Below, piece by piece: positions 1-10,475 of a stretch of DNA of 64,000 bases (position 1 is its first letter; the number at the start of each line of letters is the position of its first letter). Made by a program: the position numbers and the translations under genes. This DNA comes from Ceriagrion tenellum (Eukaryota; Arthropoda; Insecta; Odonata; Coenagrionidae), in assembly GCA_963169105.1 (NCBI GenBank), contig OY720641.1, positions 4,293,258 through 4,357,257 on the forward strand, read 5' to 3'. The notes under the pieces were generated by a model. It was not told where the DNA came from and did not search any database. It saw nothing but the letters and a program-made list of their open reading frames with translations.

Positions 1-1268
1 TTAATTAATGACAAGACGGATAACCATTTGGTTTTTTTTTGTAACAATGATAATCTGCGGAGTGCCTCGATGCGGGTTGCTTACTTGATGTGAGGGAACG
101 ATCACAATTCCCCCATACTTTGGCAATGAAAGCCGAGAATTTTCGAAGTACAACTGATGTGGAATAAGAAGTGGATAATAGGGTATGGTAGCTGTAGACG
201 TGCGTGGGTACTGAAGGTCCAACTTAGAATCGGCGTTCGCCAAATAATAATTGCATGTTCGGGGAAGCCAATGATGATGATTGTGATTTTGCGAGCTTTC
301 GCTTGGAAGGAAAAAATAGTCACGCCGAAATAACTGTGATTATTGGCTGAGTGTGGAGGATTGCGGAGCTACCAGAGGACATTTTGAGTCACAAAATTCT
401 GCATCGAAATGGAACCACGTTCAAATTACGCCATCGTGTATCTACTGGGGGGGACGTTAATTTTCGGGACGTTAAAAGTGCATGCAACCGATTCCTTCAA
501 CCTAAAGTATTTCTCCATCATCAGAATTTCGTCGAGAACCGTCGTCGTTAGGTTAACCCATTATCTCGTGGTAATTTCAACCTCAAACGGAACTCGAGCT
601 ACTTGAAATAAAATTAGCTCGACAATAGTGAGCTGCACCTTCAATTTCTTTAAGGTGCTTTTGCACCATATTCCACTGGGTGCCGTTACTTCTTATTACT
701 GATTATCCGATCTTATTGTTAAGCACACTATTGGATTTCTTGATAGCCATTGTTGAAGATAAGGATCCAAAAAAGTTCAACTGTTGCTGATCGATTATAT
801 TCTGCCGAAGTTGCTAAGTCGGTTATTAAAAAAAAATGATCTTCAAGAATTTCATAATAGTGATGGACGGGTTACCAAAACCCAAGACTTAACTTTCGGA
901 TTTAACTCACATAACAAGGGAACGTCACGAAGACATAACACCCGCATTGGTGCTATTGTATATGCTTAAGAAATTGGTATGACTGATAAATTGCGTAAAT
1001 GTGGTCAACTCATAATGTTTGGTAGGTATAGTGGTTTGATCAACATTCACTATCATTTGTTTCCCTTATGTTGATTTGAAAAATGTAAGCGAAAAAATGT
1101 CAACTTGGTTATTAGTTGTGATTTTTTGCGCCGTATGGTCATCAAAAATTCGTAATATTGAATTATTGATTTTGATTATGCTCATTTAGTTTCGGCAGCG
1201 TAGGACTTCTCTGTTGTGATCGCTTCGGCAAGTTTTTTTGTCATCTGGTTTCATCTCTTGGAGTTGCT
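1..1268. other. Unannotated unique DNA
   Basis: No protein similarity, RNA gene or repeat was recognised. Open frames are short (under 85 codons), overlap on both strands and have no recognisable domain. The AT-rich composition is like the rest of the window. Confidence 0.6.
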
Positions 1269-1590
1269 TCATCTACATCTACGTAATACCCTGCGAGCCA
1301 CCACGAGGGTGTGTGCCAGGGGGTGAGGATCACCAAACATGCACTATTGCCATGCAAGTAGGATATTTAAGATTTAAGGGAGATATGCTACATAATAGGG
1401 TCACATGCAGCAAGATGTTTAGTATCTACATAATAAGAAAGGGATTATTGGTTGTTATTACATGCATCATGCACTACAGACTACTCTAACTATATTTCAC
1501 CTACCTATCCCTACGCTGCCTATTGTTCTCTTAGGGTACGCGGGAAAAATGACAATGTTAAATCTATCGTTACGACAATCTATCTCTTGC
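1269..1590 (-). mobile_element. CR1/jockey-type LINE, 5'-truncated solo 3' UTR (subtype A)
   Basis: On the minus strand this runs into a terminal hairpin (GGCAGGG paired with CCCTGCGAGCC on the plus strand) and a GTAGATGTAGATG-type tail at the 1269 end. It aligns almost base for base with 17474-17795, the 3' UTR of the longer LINE copy, including the blocks CACCAAACATGCACTATTGC and GCATCATGCACTACAGACTA. The similarity stops near 1590, before any coding sequence, so this is a short 5'-truncated insertion as target-primed reverse transcription typically leaves. It has no coding capacity. Confidence 0.88.
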
Positions 1591-2334
1591 TTGGGGAGTT
1601 CTGTACAATAATGTCTCAGAGGCACACGGGAGGACTATTCATTCACGCTATCGCTGTCGGCTATGCTTTATTTGTCCAATGACTTAGATCCTATACCCAC
1701 TCTGAAACGCGGGTCCCGTTTCAATCTTCTTGAGATACACTAATACGTCTGCGAGGGTTATTTAAAAGACGTGAGGGTGCTAAATCTGATATTTGCTGTA
1801 GTAAGTTCACTAAAGACATGATACTCGAACCATTTTCTCTTGATCAATGTACATATGTTGGCGTTTAATACACACAGCAGGAATTTATCTGATGACTGCA
1901 AAATACAGGAGGCAGAGAAGTCTCGACATTCGCTCCATTCCCTCGGGCCGCGGCAGTTCCCGGACTGGGTAGCCGGGTGACCGCATTGGATGAAGTTATC
2001 CAAACTTTTTTCTGCTGAAGCTTGCGTATAACAGGACTTCGTGCCGTGAATTTGCGTCGTTTGACTTTCATCAAGGTCACTTTTACTTTTTGCGAATTAA
2101 TCAGATATGTAGTAGTGTATAGGTTAAACGAATAAGATTTCTTGTTAAATTCTTATCTTAAACGTCCTTCAACATTTGTGAATTTTTCTTACTGTACTGG
2201 CACTTAAGATTTCTCATGTAAATATTCGTTCCGCAAATAGCCTTGTACTAAAATAAAAAACTTTTATTGGCGTATTACATAATAAAAGCAAGAAATGCGA
2301 ATGCCAAAAGGCAATCTATGTCGTCTGTAGCCAA
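1591..2334. other. Unannotated unique DNA
   Basis: No feature recognised. It contains AT-rich tracts near 2250-2300 and one CTGATGA at about 1889 that lacks the rest of a hammerhead core. Confidence 0.55.
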
Positions 2335-2376
2335 TATCAATAGGACCTATATGGACCGGTTTCGTCCTATTTCTTA
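2335..2376 (-). ncRNA. Possible 3' half of a hammerhead-like motif
   Basis: The minus strand reads GACGAAACCGGTCC. This is the GAAA, palindromic ACCGGU stem III and GUC cleavage triplet seen in the better cores at 41.5 and 62.6 kb. No CUGANGA lies upstream. Instead AATAGGAC and GTCCTATT flank the motif as an 8-bp inverted repeat. It may be a broken copy of that element family or a chance match. Confidence 0.3.
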
Positions 2377-3430
2377 AAATAAAAAAATCTATTCATTGCT
2401 GTTAGAAGAAGAGTGTAGCAGTATTTATTCCTCGTGACTAACATTTCATTATTTTACCCATCATTCGATATGGTCCATTTTAGAGTCATATGCTTATGTT
2501 ATTATAGTCTTATATCCTATGACCATAAAATGCTAACGCCAATTCTTTACGAAATCTTTTACCGATCTAATAATAAAAATTCAAAATAAAATCACCTTTT
2601 TCTTCGAGCAAGAGGAGGGGGTAATCGCTTCATCGAAAGACTGATTTCATTCTGCATCTCCTGTAGCCTTGAGAAGTCCTTGTGTCCCCTGTAGACACTC
2701 CTTATCCTTCTTTTTATCTAGTGTGCGGCGCCCGTTTCTTGTTGTCGTCGCAACGCGTCGTAGTCTATTTACGGGTAATTTGAGCATAATTTTCTCTAGC
2801 AGTGATGTTCGAATTTTCTTAAAAATTTCAAGCAGTTTTGGAATATTTGATTTTAATATAATATTATTAATTTGACTTTTGGCCAAATATCCCCTAGTTT
2901 TGCAGCGAAAATTGACCGTAAGACTGAGTGTTACGTTTTAACCACACTCTCATTGGATACATTTGGTGTTAACCGTGCCTCTTGAGGAATATCATGGAAG
3001 AGGGTGGTGCACTTTTACGGTATCCCACAGGGAGTGTGTCTCGGCCCCCTCTGACTGCCGCGCGCCGTCGCCCTTGGATGAGAACGGGTTCAGTTCACGC
3101 CCGTAAGGGAGCGTGCTCTGCGAATCTCCCCTCTAACCACGCCAAGCACCCTCTCTGTCAAGGTCGATTTGAAGTCCGTTCTCCGTCGTCCACGAGATCC
3201 CACGTACGAAACTGGGACATGGATCTTTCGCCCGTGATCGTCTCGCGATATAATTAATGCTGGATTTGGATTCGCGTACAGCGCGCAAATTTTGTGCCAA
3301 AGATTGAAGACGGAAGCAAAGCCTGTTTTTTTTTGCAAAAATTATGGTACTCATAACTTGAATACCATGCGCTATCTTTCCTTAATTTTTTTCCCGTTAA
3401 GAAGTGCATACTTTTAAATGAATAGTTTCA
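2377..3430. other. Unannotated DNA with a GC-richer patch
   Basis: No gene recognised. The stretch 2990-3260 is visibly richer in G, C and CpG than its flanks. It holds overlapping frames on both strands (plus 2982-3257, minus 3090-3354) without a known domain, so neither is called. Confidence 0.5.
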
Positions 3431-3535
3431 TCTTTCTGGATTCCTCAATTGGGAGATCCGGGCTCGAATCCCAGTGAAGTTGTACGTTTGTACTTTGGGT
3501 GGCTTGCAGGGTATGACGTAGATGTCGATGTACGT
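3431..3535 (+). mobile_element. tRNA-derived SINE fragment ending in a LINE-type tail
   Basis: The segment GGGCTCGAATCCC at about 3459-3471 matches the RNA polymerase III B box (GGTTCRANNCC), with flanks like a tRNA T arm. About 30 bases downstream comes GTGGCTTGCAGGGTATGACGTAGATGTCGATGT, given here only as a pattern: GGCTTGCAGGGT then GTAGATG. That is the terminal hairpin and tail of the CR1-type LINE copies in this window. A tRNA head joined to a LINE 3' end is the usual design of a SINE that borrows LINE reverse transcriptase. The 5' A-box part is degraded or missing. Confidence 0.62.
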
Positions 3536-3772
3536 TTTTAATGTTTTCGAATGTCATCCCATAGTTTACGCAAACCCGTGTCATTGATTTGTACCATCAT
3601 TTGTACATGCATTGATTGGAAAAACTTTCTATTGGTTCTACACCCTTCGCGCTAGACTGCAATTTAATGCGCATTGGGAATAGAGTTGATGTGTGTCAGA
3701 TAATATGGTTTTTGTGTTGGGATTTTTTCGGTAAAGCGTCAAAAATTGACAACCTGTAGTTGTTAATGCTAC

Positions 3773-3945
3773 TTATTTATTTATTTCCACTCTTCCGGAA
3801 ACAGCACAGTTGGCCTTTTATGACGGGTGTATTAACAATGGACGAGCACTAACACCCATGTCCTGAGAGGGGAAAAACCCACTGAGGCGGGACTCGAACC
3901 CGCGATTGGTAGGCGAGGACTTTACCCGTCGCTACCAGGACCGAC
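3773..3945 (-). mobile_element. tRNA-derived SINE, copy 1
   Basis: Read on the minus strand, it starts GTCGGTCCTGGTAGCGACGG (A-box region). It contains the perfect B box GGTTCGAGTCC (complement of 3891-3901) within a T-arm-like hairpin, followed by a body and a short TAAATAAATAA-type tail at 3773-3786. The same element occurs at 5416-5673 (minus) and 57941-58134 (plus). It is non-coding and transcribed, if at all, by RNA polymerase III from the internal boxes. Confidence 0.85.
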
Positions 3946-5415
3946 AATATATATAACCATATTTAATTTGGTAGTAAATTAGTTTTAAGCTCTTGTTTGA
4001 TGACATACACGAGACATTCTGCCGTGACGATTGAAGCCTACAGAATGCTTCGGGCATTTCACCTTACGTTTTGCCGATTCAATGTCGTTCGTGGGTGCAG
4101 AAGTACGCATGTGTTCCCATCTGCTCTCACCTCAACCAACCTAGTTCCATCAATTCTTCACTTAAATCAATGTTCTACGCCGACTATAATCTGATTACCC
4201 GGATTCAAGCGATTTACGAAACTCCGTGTTTTTTTTCCTTGTTTTTAAACAATAGTGGAGTCCTTGGCTTGCTAACCGTGGGTGTCCAACCATGACATGC
4301 TGAGCAGCATCAAGTGCTTGCTGGCGGTAGGTACAGCTGAATTTCCTTCTACGTGATGGAGGAACTCAGTGACTCTCACTACCAGAGCGCACACTGTTGA
4401 TGATTGTTACGCAACAGTCTTCTGTAGTTCTGTGAATTCAGTGTTTTTTTAATGGAGAGGGATAACATCTATAATTAATAAAATGCCTTTCCTTTCTGTC
4501 CGAAATATTTTATTCATGCGTGTTTACCGGTTTTGGAGCCGTACGGAATCGCCAGCGGAGAAATGGTGACGCTATGTTTATATCTCTCTTTTCCTTTAGC
4601 TACGTCAGGCTCAGCTGAATGTATTTGGAAAGGTTGCGTTAGCTCCTTTGGTATCTGGCATAATTATTTCCCAATTTCAGCTAATTTAAGCGTTGGCCGA
4701 TGGTTTCCCCCGTACCAAATTCGTGTACGGTGCACTGCCTATGATTCTACGCCTAAAAAAAAATGTCACCACTACTGTTTTTGTCATCTGTTAGAGCTAT
4801 GCGTTCAGTGAACCACAATGCCGCGAAACTTTTGCATTTGCAAGGAATTTAAAGATTTCTTCTCGTATTCGTCAGTGAGGCGAGTAAGTCAGTTCCCTCC
4901 TCTCCCCTATCAAATGCTATCACTCGATTTTGAAGATTCGCTATTCAATATTTAAGTATTTATCGGCCGCTTCAAAGTCCATTTTATGTTGCTTTTTCAT
5001 TTATCTTCCGGTGTGTGGTCAAATCTTTCAGGCTTGAAATCTTTCAAGGGAATGTGTGCCTGGGAGTGATTTTTAACTAACATTCAATACTCTATATCTT
5101 ACTAGAGTAAAGGAAATTACGACTATTAACGCATTTGCAAAATCCTTAATATGCCTGTCAGAAGGTGTGCTTTTACCAACATGCATGAACTGTGAACAAC
5201 CGATGTCACACAATATTTGAATGTTTTGGTGCAAATGCATAAATTTGCGGTAATACAAGAGTCATACATGAAGCTGCTAGTTGCCAGCTACTTGTTTACT
5301 CGTAACCAAGGCTCATGAATTAATTGGGATTCAGGGATCTGCTGCTGTTGTTTATTGGTGATCTAATTATATTTTAACAAGAATTTACACGGACGGAAAT
5401 CAGTAGGTCAAGTAT
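3946..5415. other. Unannotated unique DNA
   Basis: No gene, RNA or repeat was recognised. The plus frame 4533-4811 (92 codons) has no known domain and sits in low-complexity AT-rich sequence. Confidence 0.5.
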
Positions 5416-5673
5416 GTTTATTTATTTTCACTGCCCCGAATACAGCACATTAGGCCATTTTACGTCGGGTGAACAACAGTAACAACGGACGAGACACAGA
5501 CACCCATGTCCATTAGCACATTAGGCCATTTTACGTCGGGTGAACAACAGTAACAACGGACGAGACACAGACACCCATGTCCTGGGCAGATAATATTCCA
5601 CCTAGGCGGGACTAGAACCCGCGACCCTCGGGTTAGCAGACGAGGACTTTACCCCGCCGCCACCGGGGCCGAC
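5416..5673 (-). mobile_element. tRNA-derived SINE, copy 2, with internal tandem duplication
   Basis: Same family as 3773-3945. The tRNA-like head is at the 5673 end (GTCGGCCCCGGTGGCGGCGG on the minus strand), the B box is slightly altered (GGTTCTAGTCC), and the tail TAAATAAAC-type is at 5416-5424. The body contains a 68-bp segment twice, at 5444-5511 and 5515-5582. The two units are identical and separated by ATT (period 71 bp), which makes this copy longer than the other two. Confidence 0.88.
5444..5582. repeat. Perfect 68-bp tandem duplication inside a SINE
   Basis: Both units begin AGCACATTAGGCCATTTTAC and end with CACCCATGTCC, with no differences seen. The other SINE copies at 3773-3945 and 57941-58134 carry the segment once. 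The identity points to a recent event such as replication slippage or unequal exchange. Confidence 0.92.
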
Positions 5674-8600
5674 TTCATCTTAAGTCAAGTTCTGAGGTTC
5701 TTCCAAATTTACATAAAATATAAGATATTCCCGGAAGCTTAGTGAATGATACACTGCTGAACTGCTGATCGTCAGTGAACTTATTATAAGAAGCCTTCAA
5801 GACCACCTTGAGTTCGAGGCGATCCGTTCAATCTTCAAGACGCTATTCCTCACACATGTCTCAGACGCTGCAACGCCTCGCTGTGGAGCGTAAGGGGAAA
5901 GGAAATTGCTCTCAAAACGAGGCGTTTAAGTTGTTCAGCTGTTTAAACGCATGAGCATTGAGGAAGTTGGAGCGTTAATTGGGGAGGTAATTGGATGTTT
6001 ACACTGTGCACGTGAGTGGCATTGATCAAAGGACGAATTTAGGCTAGCAATATTAAGTACAGCGAAGTTATAATTCTTAACAAGACTTCCAGTTCTTTTT
6101 AGTGAAACATGATACGATACTATAGATCAAACGATGATGGACTCGTCTTGTCGCACGAGTCTGAACCCTATTTTTATTGCAAAAAACTGATCCACCTAAC
6201 ATGGCTACCGCGCGCAATTTTTCCGTTGATTTTATGAAGAATTCAGTGCTTTTTTGGAATTTTTTCTCATATTTTGTTTCCATGGATAAGTATTAGCGGT
6301 GCATTGACATTTTTGCATTAACACCTTCAAATTTGTATGCATAAAACTGCACAGTTGATGCAGTTAATTTGGCCGATGGCGCGTTTTAGTGACTGTAATA
6401 TTCCCGTGTGCTATAGTATCGTAAGGTTTCCATTTTCCTCTTTTTTAATCTTTCCACGCGGAAAAATCCCTCTCAATATCTTTTTACGTGCATATATGTA
6501 TCCTCGTTATACCAAAGGACTTCTATTTATGAAAATATCCTGTTCGCGTAAAATTTTATAGTTATGGATTTTAAATCAGGCTTCTTTCAATATGTAAGCT
6601 ATTATTTGTGGAGTAGTGGTACTTGTAGAGGCATGTCGTCTTCTTCTATTGCGTAAGTGGTCTCTTTTTTTCCATGAACTTACTGCAGTTCGAAATAAAA
6701 ATGGAAGTCGCTGAGTAAGGGATAATTTGGTCCTCATTGAGCATTAGTGCTTCGAATTCATAAATGTATTTTCTTCTAAAATCATTCACTAGTTTTCTCT
6801 TCTAAGAGTCAAATGATCTTGTGAGATTTGTCCGAAAGATATCTTGGAAGTCACAAATACTTTCTGCCCCTACTGGATTCTCCTTTAATCATTATCTGAG
6901 ACACTATACTTTTTTCTAGGTTCTGTTGTTGTTTTCTCAGTGATAAAATCCCTTGAATGTAAAACACGAAGACCATAATTGATACAAATAAAAATTTACT
7001 CACTGTGTCAATTCGTCATTGTCGATTTCTGTTATCCCTAAAGAATAATTCCTGTCTTTAAGCTTGGATTTGCTTCAATTAGTGTGATTTTTGTCCCTCA
7101 CCTCTCTTATCAACTCCTCAATCTCGTATCATTCTACCATGATCGTCGCTCACTAAAGCAAGAGGAAATACTTATACGAAGGACGTCGACAGAGGATGCG
7201 TGATCGTGGATTTTAGACGTGTCAAAGGTACGCCTACATTGTTTATCTGTAGAAATTATCTTAAGAAAGAGAAAGGAGATTTCAGACCAGTCATTATTAA
7301 ATCTGATGTTGGTTGTCTCGAGCATTTTGGCTAATGCTATTTTTTTACATCTCCCAGGCATTATTATTGGACATTGGTTTGATAAGAACGGTGGAGTAGG
7401 AGTGTTTCTCTTAGCGAATTGTATAACTCTTAGGCGTAATACAGTCGTAATCAGATTTGGCATCGCTTTTGTTTGTGATTATACTGATCCGTTTTCATTT
7501 GAATTGATGAGCGACTGCTGCAATTTGTTGATTTTGGATCAATAAATGGTACATTCAGAGCGGTCATTGTGAGGATGAGGACAGTATGTAAGCTGCGTCT
7601 GTATTGTCCAACAGTTAGCAAAGTCTTCCTGCCAGTTTTAACGGAAACCATGAAGTGCCTGGACAACGTCTATTGGTGTCGGGGAGTGGTGCTAAAAGTA
7701 GGTATCAGTTCGGGAAATGACTCCATACTCCCCAAAATAAGTAGATAAAATGCGATAAAGAAAAGAAATGGAATAGTCTTTGGAAATTTATCGCGTCTTC
7801 GACGCAAATACGCTGGTCTGGCCACCGATATATCGAACGGTGGGTGAAGCCGCTACGCTTATTCGGTTGCGGTTTTCAAGCTGAAGCGGCGTTAGGGACG
7901 GTATATGAGCCGAAGAAGACGTTGCTCACAAGCTTGATCCTCAGAGATAATTCCTGAAAATATTCTCGCATTACTTCCTCCCAGTCTGAGCGATGAACCA
8001 CCTTTGACGAAACTTCACCTCCGTTAAATTTATTGTGGTTTTAGTGGCCTCGGGTGTTTCTAAAGGAATGAGACCTTCGAAGGTGCCGAATAGCTACCGT
8101 GGCCGCTGGACATGCAGATCGCGCAGCACCTCCTTTACATGGCGTCTTCCAGAGTGGCGGAACTCCCGCATTGTTTGGCCGTTAGTTACATTGGACGGTG
8201 TGCGTGCTCGGATGGAATGGGGAGATTTAGTGGAAGAGGAGTGTGAGGGTACACAGTACGCAGTGGGTCTGCGAACTTGGCGGAAGTTTGAAGAAGTAAG
8301 CCCTCCCACTCTGTCAGCCTTCTTCGTTGCCGAACTGCGGAAGGAATCCTCCCATTCCTCCAAATTCATTAATCTCGTCTGAAATCAAGTGTGATGAAAG
8401 TGCTCCCTGAATATCCTTCTTTCAGCTGCGGGAGGCTGGATGGTTGGAATAGCTTCGGAGACTGGGAGGGCGTAAACATTGACCCGATTAGCCCGTCGTT
8501 TGGCGCGCCGATTCTCGCTCGAGAAACCTTGAATGAGAATGGCGGACGGCTGAGGACTTCGCATCGTTCCCGTGTCTCTTTTGTTGAATCATTTTTAATT

Positions 8601-9833
8601 AACCGCGCGGATTTTCACCGAGTCGGAAGGGTTTCAATTTGGTGCGAACTGGACCCTCTTATCTATAATCTCAGGCTCGGGTTGGCAGCTGTGCTATCAA
8701 TTGTTTATTAGGGCGTTAAATATCTAAGGCGTAGTCGTATTTTTAACTATGGTTTTCGACATAATATCCATATTATATTGTCTTATGGCCGGTTGGAAGA
8801 ACATTTAGCTATGGAATCAATAGTTATTGAGATCCATAAAGTTACAGATCTTATAAAAATATTCGGGATTCAGGAACTAATCTACCAGTTGTATAATTTA
8901 TTTACCAATAGTCAATAGCTTCGAATATTCTATCTAATTTTCCACTACAGGGTATTATTTATGAAAGTTTAGCTAATGAATATTTGCTGATGCACATAAA
9001 AATTAGCCAGTAAGAATAAATTAACTGGTCATTTATCTAAAAACATCTCTTTAATCAAGCAATTAAGTCTCCAAGCGGTTCATTTTGCATCCGCCATCTT
9101 GGCTAATTATGGAACTCATTACTCCATGCCATAAGTTATGAAACCTATCCTTTATCTAATGTTTCTGCGAAATTATTGAATGGTTGCCATGGCTTATGGG
9201 TCTAATAACTAATAATATGTAACTAATAACTAATAAATAATAATATAAGAATAGACGCGTGTCGTTCCTGCAACCGGCCACTAAACGAGTAAAAAGTATA
9301 ATGTATGTTAAATTTTATGTCAAGTATTGCTTTTATGATTTGTATGACATTAAATGTTGATGGTTTTCGGCAAGGAATTTCTTTTTCTTTTAAATGAGCA
9401 GTAACCTTATGTGTGCATGCATGTAATACTTACCTCAGAAAAGGCCCAAACGATTTTGATTTTACACAATTTCTTAAAGCTTTAAGCCACTGGAAATTCG
9501 TGGAACGGGTGCTAATCTTCGGGAAAATTCGTCAAGGAACCGAGTTTGAGCTCAGAAAGGAATTTCGATCCGAATTTTTAATGCGCTGGAAATCAATCGG
9601 GTCTTGTAAAAGAGAAATGTATTTTACGACATCCAAGCGTTACTGCACTTATGTTTTCCTTACCATCTCCACATGCCGATCATGGTATCCCTTCGTCCCC
9701 CATTACCTCTTCCAACGAAATTCTCTGGCCCTGTAAGATAAGGTCCTATAAATTATTATATTTTACATTGTTTCTAATTGTTACGTGTTCCTGTTGCTGA
9801 TGGTAGTAAGTCATCTGTTGTTGAATCACGAAA
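5674..9833. other. Long unannotated stretch with one GC-richer patch
   Basis: No recognisable gene or repeat in about 4.2 kb. From roughly 7990 to 8710 the sequence is GC-richer, with two consecutive plus-strand frames (8035-8382 and 8391-8711) and an overlapping minus frame (8094-8369). None has a recognisable domain. A low-complexity (TAATAACTAATAA) run lies at about 9206-9246. Confidence 0.5.
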
Positions 9834-10147
9834 TGCCCCGTGTTCACAACAACTTAACTTGGCTTAAGCTGTTCCCGAGTGCCAGTCGGGGTCTGAAATT
9901 TCCAACCAATCACAGAACGCCACTTTCAAAGTCGATATTACAATCGATTGATGGGCCTTATCGATATCCTTCAATCGATAACTTCCGCTCTATCGATAGT
10001 AAACCAGGCCTTGCTATTGGCTAGAAAGACTACTCCAAGTCGAGTTAAGCCACTTTAAGTTGTTGCGAACCAGTGTGTTGCTTTTTCACGGACTCAACTC
10101 CTAAGTCGCGCCAAGTTAAGCCAAGTTAGGTTGTTGTGAACGGGGCT
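9834..10147. mobile_element. Harbinger-type MITE, copy 1
   Basis: The ends are near-perfect inverted repeats: GCCCCGTGTTCACAACAACT at the left and AGGTTGTTGTGAACGGGGCT at the right, continuing inward through TAACTTGGCTTAA / TTAAGCCAAGTTA. The interior carries several ATCGAT motifs and no open frame. It matches 32312-32666 over nearly its whole length. The right flank is TAA. The left flank has diverged, so the target duplication is clear only at the other copy. Short TIRs and a 3-bp TWA duplication are typical of PIF/Harbinger nonautonomous elements. Confidence 0.83.
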
Positions 10148-10384
10148 TAAGATGTTCGCTGTTATGATATTCCTATAGTTCCATTTTTGCACTGTTTCCA
10201 AGCGTAATTTGTAGGTATACCACAAGGATTCCTATTGTTTACGCTTTTGCTGTGCGGCGACGACAATTCCCTGAGATTATTCCCGATTGGGCCCGGAACC
10301 TCGAGTGCGAACCAAAAGTCCGTCCGCCACTTCACTTGAACTGAATAAAACGAGACGTTTCAGGCGTAATCTGGTGGAATTACA

Positions 10385-10475
10385 TAATTGATGAAAGTTG
10401 GCAATTTTCCACAGTATAAACTTTAATACAACCGGTTTCGATGTACTTCATCATCATCAGGTGTTTCTAGAACTG
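10385..10475 (-). mobile_element. Fragment of a hammerhead-bearing (Penelope-like) terminal element
   Basis: Contains the hammerhead-like core at 10430-10460. On the minus strand the core is followed by an AT-rich run ending in GCCAACTTTCATC. No inverted partner arm was seen nearby, unlike the loci at 26, 28, 41 and 62 kb. Assignment to a Penelope-like retroelement rests on the motif architecture, because no protein sequence is present. Confidence 0.4.
10430..10460 (-). ncRNA. Hammerhead-ribozyme-like motif
   Basis: The minus strand reads CTGATGA (complement of 10454-10460), one unpaired T, stem II GATG/CATC with loop AAGTA, GAAA, then the palindrome ACCGGT (10431-10436) and T as the cleavage-site nucleotide (triplet GUU). 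All invariant core bases CUGANGA and GAAA are intact. Stem III is a loop-less 3+3 bp palindrome and so would work only between two copies, as in the minimal hammerheads described in Penelope-like retroelements. Activity is not shown. Confidence 0.55.

Noticed and set aside
1889..1925. CTGATGA with CTGC/GCAG downstream
   Set aside because: No GAAA follows the stem and no cleavage triplet fits, so the core is missing.
8035..8711. Two consecutive plus-strand frames (115 and 106 codons)
   Set aside because: A third frame on the minus strand is equally open, no family is recognised, and there is no shared reading or splice evidence.
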